Source: Gammaproteobacteria bacterium (GTDB taxonomy: Bacteria > Pseudomonadota > Gammaproteobacteria > Xanthomonadales > Xanthomonadaceae). From it: DNA of 49,795 nt. The DNA lies in NCBI GenBank assembly GCA_025356635.1, contig JANXRY010000124.1:1-49795 (forward strand). Reading direction: 5' to 3'. The notes under the pieces are model-generated. The model searched no databases and had not been told where the DNA came from. It worked only from the letters and a program-made list of their open reading frames with translations. The position numbers and the translations under genes are program-made. Shown piece by piece: positions 20,400 to 30,245 of the stretch. Each line of letters begins with the position of its first letter. The first letter of the stretch is position 1.

Positions 20400-20439
20400 G
20401 CTGGATTGGCCAGTCACGACGTTGGCGGCTGCGCCCGGC

Positions 20440-20445
20440 TAAAAT
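20440..20445 (+). promoter_or_regulatory. Putative hisS -10 element
   Basis: TAAAAT followed by GCCGGC would start transcription near 20452 and leave a leader of about 19 nt containing GAGGAG before the TTG start. The -35 region is not recognisable. Confidence 0.45.
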
Positions 20446-20470
20446 GCCGGCTTACTGAGGAGTTTCGGTC

Positions 20471-21847
20471 TTGATCAAGCCCCGCACCCCACCTGGCGTC
20501 ATGGAACTGCTGCCCCGCGACCAGATCGCATTTGCGCGAATGCTCGATGTCGTCCGCCGGAATTTCGAGCGCTTTGGCTTCGTGCCGGTGGAAACACCGG
20601 TTTTCGAGTTGTCGGACGTGCTGCTGACCAAGACCGGCGGTGAGACCGAGCGCCAGGTCTATTTCGTGCAATCCACGGGTGCCTTGGAGAAATCCGGCGA
20701 TGGCTTGCCGGAACTGGCTTTGCGTTTCGATCTCACCGTGCCGCTGGCGCGCTATGTCGCCGAACACGAGCACGAACTCGCATTCCCGTTCCGTCGCTAC
20801 CAGATCCAGCGCGTCTATCGCGGCGAACGCGCGCAGCGCGGCCGTTTTCGCGAGTTCTACCAATGCGACATCGACGTGATCGGCAAGGACGCGCTCAGTA
20901 TCCGCTACGACGCCGAAATGCCGGCAGTCATCCATGCCGTTTTCACCGAGCTAGGTATCGGTGAGTTCACCATCCAGTTGAACAACCGCAAGCTGCTGCG
21001 CGGATTTTTCGAAGACATCGGCATCGCCGATGGCGAACGCCAGGCGCTGGTATTGCGCGAAATCGACAAGCTCGACAAACGCGGCGCCGATGCGGTGCGC
21101 GACACCTTGATGGGCGAAGGATTCGCACTCGATGCCGACGCCGTGTCCAAGATTCTGGCCTTCGTGCAGGTCCGCTCGACCTCTCACGCCAATGCGCTTG
21201 CGCACCTCGAGCAATTGCACGGCCGTGACGCCCTCGCGCAGGGCGTGGCCGAGCTGCGCGAAGTGCTCGAATTATTGCGTGCTTACGGCGTTCCGGAAAA
21301 GAACTACGCGCTGAATTTTTCCATTGCCCGCGGCTTGGATTACTACACCGGTACCGTTTACGAAACCACGCTTGACGCCTCGCCGCAGATCGGTTCGATC
21401 TGTTCGGGCGGACGTTATGAAAATCTCGCCAGCAGCTACACCAAGTCGAAGTTGCCTGGCGTCGGCATCTCGATCGGTGCGACCCGATTGTTCTGGCAGT
21501 TGCGCGAAGCGGGCCTGATTTCCGCAGCCGATAGTTCGGTCGAGGTTCTGGTTGGCCTGATGGACGATGCGCGCCTGCCGGATTCGCTGGCGATTGCGTG
21601 CCAGTTGCGCGCTGCCGGTATCTGCACCGAAGTGCAGCTTGAAGCGAAGAAGCTCGCCAAACAATTCCAGTACGCAGACCGTGCCGGGATTCGATATATG
21701 GTGCTGATCGGCGAAGACGAAGCGGCGCGAATGGTGGTTACGGTGAAAGACCTGCGGCGCCAGGAACAATTCGAAGTGCCGCGTGCCGAGCTTGCCGCGT
21801 CCTTGAAGGTAGAACTCGAACAGCAGCGCGCGCTGCAAGGACACTGA
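20471..21847 (+). CDS. hisS: Histidyl-tRNA synthetase
   Basis: Class II synthetase, 458 residues. Visible motifs are [30 protein letters not shown] (motif 2 area), [19 protein letters not shown], the histidine-A motif [13 protein letters not shown] and [12 protein letters not shown]. It starts with TTG at 20471, supported by GAGGAG 10 nt upstream and by family alignment; no ATG is near. The eukaryote-like domain order (long core, C-terminal anticodon domain from about 370) is normal. hutH begins 1 nt after its stop. Confidence 0.95.
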   Translation: MIKPRTPPGVMELLPRDQIAFARMLDVVRRNFERFGFVPVETPVFELSDVLLTKTGGETERQVYFVQSTGALEKSGDGLPELALRFDLTVPLARYVAEHEHELAFPFRRYQIQRVYRGERAQRGRFREFYQCDIDVIGKDALSIRYDAEMPAVIHAVFTELGIGEFTIQLNNRKLLRGFFEDIGIADGERQALVLREIDKLDKRGADAVRDTLMGEGFALDADAVSKILAFVQVRSTSHANALAHLEQLHGRDALAQGVAELREVLELLRAYGVPEKNYALNFSIARGLDYYTGTVYETTLDASPQIGSICSGGRYENLASSYTKSKLPGVGISIGATRLFWQLREAGLISAADSSVEVLVGLMDDARLPDSLAIACQLRAAGICTEVQLEAKKLAKQFQYADRAGIRYMVLIGEDEAARMVVTVKDLRRQEQFEVPRAELAASLKVELEQQRALQGH

Positions 21848-21848
21848 C

Positions 21849-23744
21849 ATGAAGCCAATCCACCTCGATGGTGTTTCGTTGACTCGCGAGCAAGTGGTCG
21901 CCGTGGCCTTCGGTGCTTCCATTGAGCTCGATGTTGGCCAATTGCAGCAAGTCCAGCGCGCGGCCGATTTCCTCGCCGAGCAGGTACGTTTGCAAGAACC
22001 TATTTACGGCGTGTCGACTGGTTTTGGTAGCAATGCCGATAAACTCCTTGGCACGTGGCGGCAACGCGATGGCCTGCCTGGCGCCGTGGCCCGCGACGAC
22101 AGTTTGTTGGATGAGTTGCAGCGCAATTTGATCGTCACGCATGCAGTTTGCGTTGGCGAACCATTTCCTGCGGATGTGGTGCGCGCCATGCTGGTCATCC
22201 GCATCAATACCTTGATGCGCGGGCACTCCGGAATCCGTGTGCAGACCTTGCAAGCGCTCACCGCCCTGCTCAATGCCGGCGTTGTGCCAGTGGTTCCGAA
22301 GCTCGGCTCGGTCGGTGCCAGCGGCGATCTGGCACCGCTGTCGCACCTGGCCATCGTTTTGCTCGGAGGCGGCGAAGCGTTTTACCAGGGCGAACGCCTG
22401 ACCGGTGCCGAAGCCTTGCGCCGTGCCGGGTTGACCGCCGTCACGCTCTCGCACAAGGAAGGCCTGGCGCTGAACAACGGCACAGCGCAAATGCTGGCCA
22501 CCGGCGTTCTGGCGATCGCGCGTCTGGAAGAATTGCTCGACACCGCCGACCTTGCTGCTGCGATGACGCTCGATGCTTTTGCCGGCCGCATGCGCGCCTT
22601 CGATGAGCATGTCCACGCGTTACGGCCGCATCCCGGACAAGTGGCGTCAGCGGCGAACTTACGTCGCTTGCTGGCCGGATCGACGTTGTCGAACATCGAC
22701 TATCACCTGGTGCCGCGCTTCCGTTCCTGGGCGCCCGAGAGCTGGGCGAATTCTGCGCAACAAGCGCTCGCCTTCGATATCGGCTGGGACTGGGTGCCAC
22801 TAACGCAGCGGCACGGTCGCGAGCGTTTTTACCAGCGCTTCCAGCCTTTTCGCGGCGGCAAGAAGCATCAACCGCAGGACAGTTATTCGTTGCGCTGCAT
22901 TCCGCAAGTTCACGGCGCGGTACGCGATGCCCTGGACCAGGCGCGGCGGGTGTTCGACATCGAACTGAATTCGGTTACCGACAATCCGCTGTTGTTCCCG
23001 GACATGATCGGTGCCCGCCACATCGAGGACCAGGTCGTTTCCGCCGGACACTTCCACGGCATGCCGCTGGCGCTGGCGATGAGCTATCTGAAAGCGGCGA
23101 TTCCGGTGCTGGCCTCGATCTCGGAACGGCGCTTGAACAAACTAGTTGATCCGGCCACCAGCGATGGCCTACCGCCGTTCCTGATCGGTAATGAAGATGG
23201 TACCGAGAGCGGTTTCATGATCGTGCAATACACCGCCGCTGCCATCGTCAACGATCTGGCCAGTCGCGCGCATCCGGCCTCGGTCTATTCGATCCCGACC
23301 AGCGCCAATGCCGAGGATCATGTTTCGATGGGCGCCAACGAAGCTCGTCATGTACTCGACATGACCGCCGACCTGGCACGCGTGCTCGGGCTTGAACTGT
23401 ATACCGCCGCGCAGGCGCTCGATTATCGCCGCGACATGATCAATGCCGCGCGCGAACTGGCGGGTAATGGCGATGCCGAAGACCTGGCGACAAAAATCCA
23501 TGGTGCACCCGCGCCCGACTCGCGGGATCGTGCCGTGTTCCTGGTCGAGGTCGAGTCATTGCGCGTGGCTCTGGCCCAGTCCGGAGAATTCCAGCCTGGT
23601 CATGCAGTACAGGCGGCATGGCAACGTATGCGCGAAGACATCCCGTTCATGGCTAGCGATCGCGCGATGGACGTCGACGTTGGCCGAGCCGTGGCCTTGG
23701 TCGAACAAGGCGAGTTGCTCAGCGCGGCGCGCGCCGCGCTCTGA
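21849..23744 (+). CDS. hutH: Histidine/aromatic ammonia-lyase family protein with an insertion
   Basis: Carries the MIO-forming ASG triad (residues 157-159 in GSVGASGDLAPLSH), Tyr53 and His98, NGT near 210 and the QDSYSLR substrate and catalytic block (343-349), all as in HutH. It has 631 residues against about 510 for HutH. Some 64 residues (279-342) stand where P. putida HutH has about 15, and the C terminus is also longer. At the position of HutH Glu414 it has Asp (Asp469). It is 1 nt from hisS, not in a hut operon. Histidine is the likeliest substrate, but a phenylalanine or tyrosine lyase cannot be excluded. Confidence 0.75.
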   Translation: MKPIHLDGVSLTREQVVAVAFGASIELDVGQLQQVQRAADFLAEQVRLQEPIYGVSTGFGSNADKLLGTWRQRDGLPGAVARDDSLLDELQRNLIVTHAVCVGEPFPADVVRAMLVIRINTLMRGHSGIRVQTLQALTALLNAGVVPVVPKLGSVGASGDLAPLSHLAIVLLGGGEAFYQGERLTGAEALRRAGLTAVTLSHKEGLALNNGTAQMLATGVLAIARLEELLDTADLAAAMTLDAFAGRMRAFDEHVHALRPHPGQVASAANLRRLLAGSTLSNIDYHLVPRFRSWAPESWANSAQQALAFDIGWDWVPLTQRHGRERFYQRFQPFRGGKKHQPQDSYSLRCIPQVHGAVRDALDQARRVFDIELNSVTDNPLLFPDMIGARHIEDQVVSAGHFHGMPLALAMSYLKAAIPVLASISERRLNKLVDPATSDGLPPFLIGNEDGTESGFMIVQYTAAAIVNDLASRAHPASVYSIPTSANAEDHVSMGANEARHVLDMTADLARVLGLELYTAAQALDYRRDMINAARELAGNGDAEDLATKIHGAPAPDSRDRAVFLVEVESLRVALAQSGEFQPGHAVQAAWQRMREDIPFMASDRAMDVDVGRAVALVEQGELLSAARAAL

Positions 23745-25586
23745 TCACGAAGCAGTCAGGGAAGCGACGCAGACACGGTCGCGGCCGGCATCCTTCGCAC
23801 TGTAGAGGGCATCGTCGGCCAGGTGCAGCACTTCATCCGGGCTGATGCCATGGCCAGCAGGGAGGGTAAACGCGCCGATGCTGGCAGTCATGGTGATCTT
23901 GCGGCTGGAGAAATGCACTGGAATGGCGCCGATCTGTCGCCGTATCCGCTCGGCAACTTCAAGGGCGCGGTCTTCGCCCGCGCCGGGTAGCACGACCACG
24001 AATTCTTCGCCACCGAAGCGGGCAATCAGCGCGCTTTCGGGGGCAAGGCAATCGTTGAGACTGCGCGCAAGCGCACGCAGGCACTCGTCGCCGGCCAGGT
24101 GCCCGAAGGTATCGTTGACCTTCTTGAAGTGGTCCAGGTCGATCAACAACAGGCTGAGCGGCTGCCTTGTCTCGTGCGCGTGCGCCAGCATCTGTTCGAA
24201 CATTTCCCGGAAATGCCGGCGGTTGAACAGGCCTGTCAACACGTCTCGGCGACTGGATTCTCGCAGCCGCGAATTGGCCTCGGCCAATTGTTCCAACGCC
24301 GAACTGAGTTCGGATGTGCGCCGGGAAACGCTACGCTCCAACTGTTCGTTAGCTTCGCGAACCTGCAGCTCGGTCAAGACGCGCTGGTCGGCGTGCCGGT
24401 AGGCGAGGGCGTAGGACAACAGCACCATTTCCACTGCGGAACCGATCTGGATGCCGAATTCGGTCAGGAAGTTCTTGTCCAGCAATCCGAACGAGACCGA
24501 GGCGTACATCGCCGTGCCGACCAGCAACATCGTCCAGGCTGCCAGGAATAATCGTGCTGGAAGGTAGCCAAGCCGGATGCAATGGAATGACTGCAGCAAC
24601 ACCGCGAGTACGCTGGGGAACACGGCATAGGTAGCGAGCATGACCGGCATGCGGTAACCCGACCACAGCGAGACCAGCCCGACCAGCGCATAGAACAGGA
24701 TGAATCCGCGCGCGATTTTGTCGCCGAGTGGCCAGCTCTCGCGCAGTTGCAGGAACACCCGGGTGAATTGATGCATCGCCATCTGCGCCAGACACATGGT
24801 CAGCGGGATTGCGTGGTTGGCCAACCATGGCGATTGTGGCCACAGGTATTCAAAGGCCAACCCATTCAGGCAAAACAGCACGAGACCGAAACCCGCCAGG
24901 TGGCACAAGTACCAGAAATGGCTGCTGTCGCGCAGCGATAGCCATAGCACCAGGTTATAGAAGAACAGCGCCAGCAAGATGCCGTTGTATAGGCCGATTC
25001 CGATCTGGACGTCGCGTTCCATCTCGGCGAATGCGCCAAACGTATAGATGGACAACGGTACCTGCATCGAGCTTTCGCTTTGCACCCGAACCAGCAGTTC
25101 GACTTCGGTGCTCTGCGGTAGGTCGAGCCAGAAGTTGGGCTGGCGATAGCGGATCGCGCGCGCGGAGAACGGTAGTTTGTCACCCGACGCCAAGTGGTCA
25201 ATGCGCCCGTCCGGGTAGCGCATGTAGACGTCAATGTTGTCCAACAGCGAGTATTCGAGCAGCAGCAACCAGCGCTGTTCGCTGTTGCCCTGATTGAACA
25301 GGCGGGTATGCAGCCAGAACGCACCGGTTCGAAAACCAAAGGTGGCGGCAGCGCGTGGCAAGGGGCGGAATTGGCCGGAATTGGCCAATTCGAACATGCT
25401 GGTTGCGTCGGCGGCGCCGTCGGCATCCACGTGATAGCTGACGCGCGGCGACAGGTCGAGATGCGAGGTTCCCGTGCCGATAGTGACCCGGGAATGCTGG
25501 GCCCACGCTGTGCCCTGGCCAAAGCAAGCCATGACAAAAAGAGTCAGGAGCAGACCCCGGGTTAGCTTCATTGCGACGTGCAGCAT
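23745..25586 (-). CDS. Membrane diguanylate cyclase (7TMR-DISM + GGDEF)
   Basis: The product has 613 residues: a signal peptide (LLLTLFVMACFGQGTAWA), a periplasmic 7TMR-DISMED2 domain (about 40-170), seven membrane helices (about 185-395), a coiled coil (about 405-450) and a GGDEF domain (about 455-605) with the active-site RFGGEEF. It should make cyclic-di-GMP in response to a periplasmic ligand, perhaps a sugar. The usual inhibitory RxxD just before the active site is missing (PESA there). GAGGT precedes ATG 25584-25586. Its stop directly abuts that of hutH on the opposite strand. Confidence 0.9.
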   Translation of the reverse strand: MLHVAMKLTRGLLLTLFVMACFGQGTAWAQHSRVTIGTGTSHLDLSPRVSYHVDADGAADATSMFELANSGQFRPLPRAAATFGFRTGAFWLHTRLFNQGNSEQRWLLLLEYSLLDNIDVYMRYPDGRIDHLASGDKLPFSARAIRYRQPNFWLDLPQSTEVELLVRVQSESSMQVPLSIYTFGAFAEMERDVQIGIGLYNGILLALFFYNLVLWLSLRDSSHFWYLCHLAGFGLVLFCLNGLAFEYLWPQSPWLANHAIPLTMCLAQMAMHQFTRVFLQLRESWPLGDKIARGFILFYALVGLVSLWSGYRMPVMLATYAVFPSVLAVLLQSFHCIRLGYLPARLFLAAWTMLLVGTAMYASVSFGLLDKNFLTEFGIQIGSAVEMVLLSYALAYRHADQRVLTELQVREANEQLERSVSRRTSELSSALEQLAEANSRLRESSRRDVLTGLFNRRHFREMFEQMLAHAHETRQPLSLLLIDLDHFKKVNDTFGHLAGDECLRALARSLNDCLAPESALIARFGGEEFVVVLPGAGEDRALEVAERIRRQIGAIPVHFSSRKITMTASIGAFTLPAGHGISPDEVLHLADDALYSAKDAGRDRVCVASLTAS

Positions 25587-25660
25587 CCCCTCACCTCTGT
25601 GCCCACCTTAACGGTGCCGCCCCGGCTTGGCTATCTTGCCTGTTCATGAAAATTAATAAC

Positions 25661-25689
25661 TTGCCATCGTAATAATACGCTGTTACATT
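25661..25689 (+). promoter_or_regulatory. his operon promoter with overlapping palindrome
   Basis: TTGCCA (25661-25666) and TACATT (25684-25689) are 17 bp apart, and the start codon of the first gene follows after 6 nt, so the mRNA would be leaderless. The half-sites GTAATA (25669-25674) and TGTTAC (25681-25686), one mismatch apart as inverted repeats, overlap spacer and -10 and could bind the TrpR-like product of the first gene. No histidine-rich leader peptide or attenuator fits in the space. Confidence 0.6.
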
Positions 25690-25695
25690 GGCGCA

Positions 25696-26010
25696 ATGAA
25701 ACGACGTGAATCTGAAGCCACTGACGGCGCACAGGCGGGCCTGGCCGAATTGCTGGCTGCCATACTTGCCCTGCGAACGCCCGCTGAATTGCAGGCCTTC
25801 CTCGAAGATCTGTGCACTCCTGCCGAGCTGGAGGCCTTCGCCGATCGCTGGCGGGTGGTGCCGTTGCTGATCGAGCACATTCCCTACCGGGAAATTCACG
25901 ACCGCACCAGCGTGAGCGTAACCACGATCGGCCGGATTGCGCGCTGTCTGGGGCTGGGTGCCGGTGGCTACCGGATCGCTGCCGAACGTGTGCTGGCGGC
26001 CAAGCCATGA
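25696..26010 (+). CDS. TrpR/YerC/YecD-family DNA-binding protein, probable his regulator
   Basis: A 104-residue all-helical protein of the TrpR superfamily: [22 protein letters not shown] then the helix-turn-helix [26 protein letters not shown]. TrpR binds operator DNA with tryptophan; what this subfamily senses is not established. It is the first gene of the his operon and its stop overlaps the hisG start (ATGA). A repressor of histidine synthesis is the natural inference. The longer alternative frame from 25812 belongs to hisG. The start has no Shine-Dalgarno sequence. Confidence 0.88.
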   Translation: MKRRESEATDGAQAGLAELLAAILALRTPAELQAFLEDLCTPAELEAFADRWRVVPLLIEHIPYREIHDRTSVSVTTIGRIARCLGLGAGGYRIAAERVLAAKP

Positions 26011-26906
26011 GAACGCATGACCGGCTGCGCGTCGCCATCCAGAAATCGGGACGATTATCCGATCCGGCCCGCGATCTGTTGAGTCGAGCAGGCCTGAGCT
26101 TTCGCGAAAGCCGAGACCGACTGTTCTGTTACGGGGAGTCATTGCCCATCGATCTGCTACTGGTCCGTGACGACGATATTCCCGGCCTGATCGCCGAAGG
26201 CGTCTGTGATCTGGGCGTGGTGGGACGCAACGTGGTCGATGAACAGGCCGCCGAACGCGAAGTGCTTGGCTTGGACACCGCCTATGCAGTGCTCAATTCC
26301 TTGGGATTCGGTCGATGCCGCTTGTCTATCGCCGTTCCCGCCGAATGGGATTGGACCGGCACTGATCGCCTTGCCGGGACCCGAATCGCTACCAGTTATC
26401 CGCATCTTCTGAATCGCTGGTTGCGCGACCGGAACCTGTCTGCCGAGGCCGTGGTGTTATCGGGATCGGTCGAAATCGCACCGCGCCTGGGTAAGGCCGA
26501 ATCCATCTGCGACCTGGTCTCCAGTGGCGCGACCTTGCAGGCCAATCAGCTGAAGGAAGTTGCCGTCGTACTCGAAAGCGAGGCTGTGCTGATCGGGCCG
26601 TTGAAGCCATTCACGGACGCGCGCGCCGAACTGGCAGCCTTGTTGCTGCGCCGCCTCGATGGCGTACTCAGCGTCCGTGCCAGCAAGTTGTTGTTGTTTC
26701 AGGCGCATCGGAGCGCCTTGCCTGAAATCATGAAGTTGCTGCCCGATGCGGAGCCGCCAACGGTGACCACCATTGAAGGCCATCAGGACAATGTTTCGCT
26801 ACAGGCATTGTGCCGAAGCACGATGACCTGGCAACGGCTGGAGGACATCAAACGCGCAGGTGCCAGCGGCTTGCTGGTCTTGCCCGTGGAGCAGATGCTG
26901 GCATGA
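26007..26906 (+). CDS. hisG: ATP phosphoribosyltransferase (long form)
   Basis: First step of histidine synthesis: ATP plus PRPP. The 299 residues equal the long HisG with a C-terminal regulatory domain (about 225-299) for feedback inhibition by histidine, so no HisZ is needed. [36 protein letters not shown] and [10 protein letters not shown] are family motifs, the last close to the PRPP site. Overlaps both neighbours by 4 nt. Confidence 0.95.
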   Translation: MRTHDRLRVAIQKSGRLSDPARDLLSRAGLSFRESRDRLFCYGESLPIDLLLVRDDDIPGLIAEGVCDLGVVGRNVVDEQAAEREVLGLDTAYAVLNSLGFGRCRLSIAVPAEWDWTGTDRLAGTRIATSYPHLLNRWLRDRNLSAEAVVLSGSVEIAPRLGKAESICDLVSSGATLQANQLKEVAVVLESEAVLIGPLKPFTDARAELAALLLRRLDGVLSVRASKLLLFQAHRSALPEIMKLLPDAEPPTVTTIEGHQDNVSLQALCRSTMTWQRLEDIKRAGASGLLVLPVEQMLA

Positions 26907-28201
26907 AGCGCATTGACTGGGCCTTGGCCGGCGAGGACGAAAAGACGCTGGCTTTGCAGCGACCACTTCGCGCTCTTCAACCCGAAATCCAAGCGCTGGT
27001 GCGCCGGATTGTGGAGCAGGTGCGCGCCGATGGCGATGCCTGCTTGCGCGCACTGAGCCGGCGTTTCGACAAGGTTGAGCTGGACGCGTTCGCGGTGAGT
27101 CCGGGTGAATTCGAGCAGGCAGCGCGCGAGGTTCCGGAAGCGCTGCAGGCGGCGATGCGCGAGGCGCACGGCCGGATTTCCCGCTGGCATGGCGCCGGCA
27201 TGACGGCAGATTTCGAACTTGAAACGGCGCCTGGCGTTCTCTGTGGCCGGGTGCAGCGCGGTATTGGCAGAGTAGGTCTGTATGTACCAGCCGGTTCTGC
27301 GCCGCTGCCCTCGACTGCGCTGATGTTGGGCGTGCCCGCGGCAATGGCGGGTTGTCGCGAGATTGTCCTGTGCACACCGCCGCGTACGGATGGACGCGGC
27401 GATCCCTCGGTGCTGTTTGCGGCACAGTTATGCGGTATCCAGCGTGTCTTCAAACTGGGCGGTGCCCAGGCGATCGCCGCGATGGCGTTCGGTACCGAGT
27501 CGGTGCCAGCCTGCGACAAATTGTTCGGCCCTGGCAATGCCTATGTCGCGCTGGCAAAACAATGGGTGTCGGCAATGCCCGATGGCCCGGCGATCGATTT
27601 GCCGGCGGGGCCGTCGGAGTTACTGGTGATCGCCGATGCCGGCGCGAATGCGCAATTCATTGCTGCCGATCTGCTCTCGCAAGCGGAACACGGCGTTGAT
27701 TCGCAGGTACTGCTGCTGACTGATTGCGAGCCGCTGATCGAACGCGTACAAGCGGAAATAGAACGCCAGCTCACCGGGTTGGCGCGTGCGCAGATTTGCC
27801 GGGCCTCGCTCGAACATGCCCGCCTGCTAGTTGTGGCCGATCTCGGGCAAGCGTTCGAGATCAGTAACCGTTACGCACCCGAGCACTTGATCCTCGCCCT
27901 GCGTGAACCGCTGCGCTGGTTTGAATGCGTACACGCCGCCGGATCGGTTTTTCTCGGCGATCATACGCCCGAATCCTTGGGCGATTATTGTTCCGGCACC
28001 AATCACGTCCTGCCGACCGATGGCGCCGCGCACGCCTGGAGCGGTTTGTCGGTGGCCAGTTTCCAGACCAGCATCAGCCTGCAGTCAGTGACGCCTGCCG
28101 GTCTGGCGGAAATCGGGCCGTGTGCCGTTGCCTTGGCGCGCGCGGAAGGGCTGGAAGCGCATGCGCAAGCCGTACTCAGGCGACTCGCGGTGGCGCCATG
28201 A
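26903..28201 (+). CDS. hisD: Histidinol dehydrogenase
   Basis: Last two steps, histidinol to histidine with two NAD+. The 432 residues contain [47 protein letters not shown], the Zn-ligand region DLLSQAEHG and the C-terminal [14 protein letters not shown]. The ATG at 26903 overlaps the hisG stop. The long upstream frame lies inside hisG and is discarded. Confidence 0.96.
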   Translation: MKRIDWALAGEDEKTLALQRPLRALQPEIQALVRRIVEQVRADGDACLRALSRRFDKVELDAFAVSPGEFEQAAREVPEALQAAMREAHGRISRWHGAGMTADFELETAPGVLCGRVQRGIGRVGLYVPAGSAPLPSTALMLGVPAAMAGCREIVLCTPPRTDGRGDPSVLFAAQLCGIQRVFKLGGAQAIAAMAFGTESVPACDKLFGPGNAYVALAKQWVSAMPDGPAIDLPAGPSELLVIADAGANAQFIAADLLSQAEHGVDSQVLLLTDCEPLIERVQAEIERQLTGLARAQICRASLEHARLLVVADLGQAFEISNRYAPEHLILALREPLRWFECVHAAGSVFLGDHTPESLGDYCSGTNHVLPTDGAAHAWSGLSVASFQTSISLQSVTPAGLAEIGPCAVALARAEGLEAHAQAVLRRLAVAP

Positions 28202-29277
28202 GCGACGCGCTGGATTTCCTGCGCCCCGACTTGCGCGACTTTGCCGGCTACAACTCGGCGCGGCGTACGAAAACAAACGGAACGGTGTGGTTGAACGCCA
28301 ATGAATCACCACTGCCATCATTGGCAGACCAGGGCCAGCAATGGCATCGCTACCCGGAGCCGCAACCAGCGCAACTTCGTGCGCGAATGGCCGAACTCTA
28401 TGGCGTCCACCCGGAGCAACTGCTGGTAACACGCGGCAGCGACGAAGGCATCGATTTGCTGGTGCGTGCCTTCTGCCGGGCCGGGCGTGACGGTGTCTTG
28501 GTCGCACCGCCGTGTTTCGGCATGTATGCGGTGGCGGCCCGAATCCAGAATACGCCGCTGCTGGAAGCAGCATTGCGTGATTGCGATGGCGAATGGCAGC
28601 TCGATCCGCCGGCCTTGTTGGAGACAGTCGTTGGCCATGCTGCTCGGGTCGTGTTCCTGTGTTCGCCCGCCAATCCCACTGGACAGGCTTTGTCGCTGGA
28701 ACAGATCAGATCCCTGGCGCAGGCGCTGGATGGCCGTGCGTTGCTGGTCATTGACGAGGCGTATATCGAATTCAGCGCTATCGCCAGCGCCGCATGTTTG
28801 TTGCCGGAGTTTTCGCAGCTGGTAGTGTTGCGCACCTTGTCGAAGGCGCATGCGCTGGCGGGCGCACGCATCGGCGCGGTGCTCGCTGCACCGGAATTGA
28901 TCGCCATGCTCGGCAACATCAGTGCACCGTATCCAATCGCCGCTCCTTCCGCTGCCTTGGCACTGGCCGCGTTGTCGCAACCCGTGCTTGAGCTTTCCCG
29001 GCAACGGGTAGTGGCGACAATCCGCGAACGCAACGCGATGGCATCGGCACTGGCGAAGCTTGCCGGTGTGCGACGGGTTTATGGCTCCGAAGGAAATTTC
29101 CTGCTTGTCCGTTTCAACGACAGAGCCTTGGCCTATCAGCAACTGCTTTCGGCAGGAGTGGTGGTGCGCGATGTTAGCGCCATGCCCGGCCTTGCCGACG
29201 CACTGCGCATCACCATTGGTACGCCCGGGGATAATCTCGCCGTGCTCAAGGCCCTGCAGGCGGAGCGCGTTGTATGA
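28198..29277 (+). CDS. hisC: Histidinol-phosphate aminotransferase
   Basis: PLP enzyme of 359 residues, fold type I. The lysine that binds PLP is in [48 protein letters not shown] and [11 protein letters not shown] are standard. Alternate frames upstream come from hisD. It overlaps hisD and hisB by 4 nt each. Confidence 0.96.
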   Translation: MSDALDFLRPDLRDFAGYNSARRTKTNGTVWLNANESPLPSLADQGQQWHRYPEPQPAQLRARMAELYGVHPEQLLVTRGSDEGIDLLVRAFCRAGRDGVLVAPPCFGMYAVAARIQNTPLLEAALRDCDGEWQLDPPALLETVVGHAARVVFLCSPANPTGQALSLEQIRSLAQALDGRALLVIDEAYIEFSAIASAACLLPEFSQLVVLRTLSKAHALAGARIGAVLAAPELIAMLGNISAPYPIAAPSAALALAALSQPVLELSRQRVVATIRERNAMASALAKLAGVRRVYGSEGNFLLVRFNDRALAYQQLLSAGVVVRDVSAMPGLADALRITIGTPGDNLAVLKALQAERVV

Positions 29278-30245
29278 GTAAGATCCTGTTCATCGACCGC
29301 GATGGCGTGCTCGTTGCGTCGGCCAACGACGAGCCCATCGAACTGACGGCGGGAGTGATCCCGGGACTGTTGAAGCTGCGCGATGCCGGCTTCGAGTTCG
29401 TGCTGATGCCGACCAGGGATGGCGCCGGCCCGTCCGGTGCGAACCGGCAACACGTGCTGCGTCTGCTGGCGAGTCAGGGCATCCAGTTCCGGCCTGGAAA
29501 TGCGGCGTTTACCGACTACCTGCGTGATCGCAACATCGACCTGTCGGGCAGCGCCATGATTGGCGATCGTGAAGCCGACATGCAGTTTGCCGACAACCTC
29601 GGCGTTCGTGGCTTCCGGTTTTGCGCCGAACACTACGACTGGCCGGCTATAGCGCACACTCTGGTTGATGCGCCACGCACCGCCCGCATCGAACGGACGA
29701 CCCGGGAAACCCGCGTCCGCGTCGAGCTTGATCTGGATCGTTCGGCCGACCCGGTCATCGCCACCGGCTTGGGCTTCTTCGATCACATGCTCGAGCAGTT
29801 GGCAAAGCACGCCGGTGTCGCTTTGTCGGTCACCTGCGCCGGCGACTTGCAGATCGACGAGCACCACACGGTTGAAGACTGCGCCTTGGCGCTGGGCTCA
29901 GCCTTGCGCGAGGCATTGGGCGACAAGCGCGGTCTGTCCCGGTATGGCTTCACCTTGCCGATGGACGAGAGTCTTGCCAGAGCCGCAGTCGATTTTTCCG
30001 GGCGCGCCTGTTTTATTTTCGAAGGGCGCTTCCCGCGCGAGCGGGTGGGCGATCTGCCCACCGAACTGGTCGCGCATTTTTTTCGTTCGCTATGCGACAC
30101 GGCGGGATTGAACCTGCATCTGACCGTACAGGGCGACAACGCCCACCATATGGTCGAGGCCTGTTTCAAGGTAGTGGCGCGTGCACTTCGTCAGGCGATG
30201 CGTCGCGAAGGCATCGAATTGCCCAGCACCAAGGGCGTATTATGA
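29274..30245 (+). CDS. hisB: HisB: imidazoleglycerol-phosphate dehydratase with an eroded histidinol-phosphatase half
   Basis: The 323 residues are a fusion. Residues from about 140 on are a normal dehydratase ([30 protein letters not shown] metal histidines; ends PSTKGVL). Residues 1-138 are a HAD phosphatase with motif I FIDRDG (D8, D10), motif II T47 and motif IV IGDREAD (D98). E. coli HisB (355 residues) has, between motifs II and IV, a Zn loop with Cys93, His95, Cys101, Cys103 and the motif III Lys105; here that stretch (about 72-82) is deleted, with no Cys and no RKP. The phosphatase may be slow or inactive. The dehydratase should work. Confidence 0.93.
   Translation: MSKILFIDRDGVLVASANDEPIELTAGVIPGLLKLRDAGFEFVLMPTRDGAGPSGANRQHVLRLLASQGIQFRPGNAAFTDYLRDRNIDLSGSAMIGDREADMQFADNLGVRGFRFCAEHYDWPAIAHTLVDAPRTARIERTTRETRVRVELDLDRSADPVIATGLGFFDHMLEQLAKHAGVALSVTCAGDLQIDEHHTVEDCALALGSALREALGDKRGLSRYGFTLPMDESLARAAVDFSGRACFIFEGRFPRERVGDLPTELVAHFFRSLCDTAGLNLHLTVQGDNAHHMVEACFKVVARALRQAMRREGIELPSTKGVL

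Noticed and set aside
25646-25672. A small ORF MKINNLPS before the his operon as a leader peptide
   Set aside because: It has no histidine codons and no attenuator hairpins follow; it lies across the -35 site.
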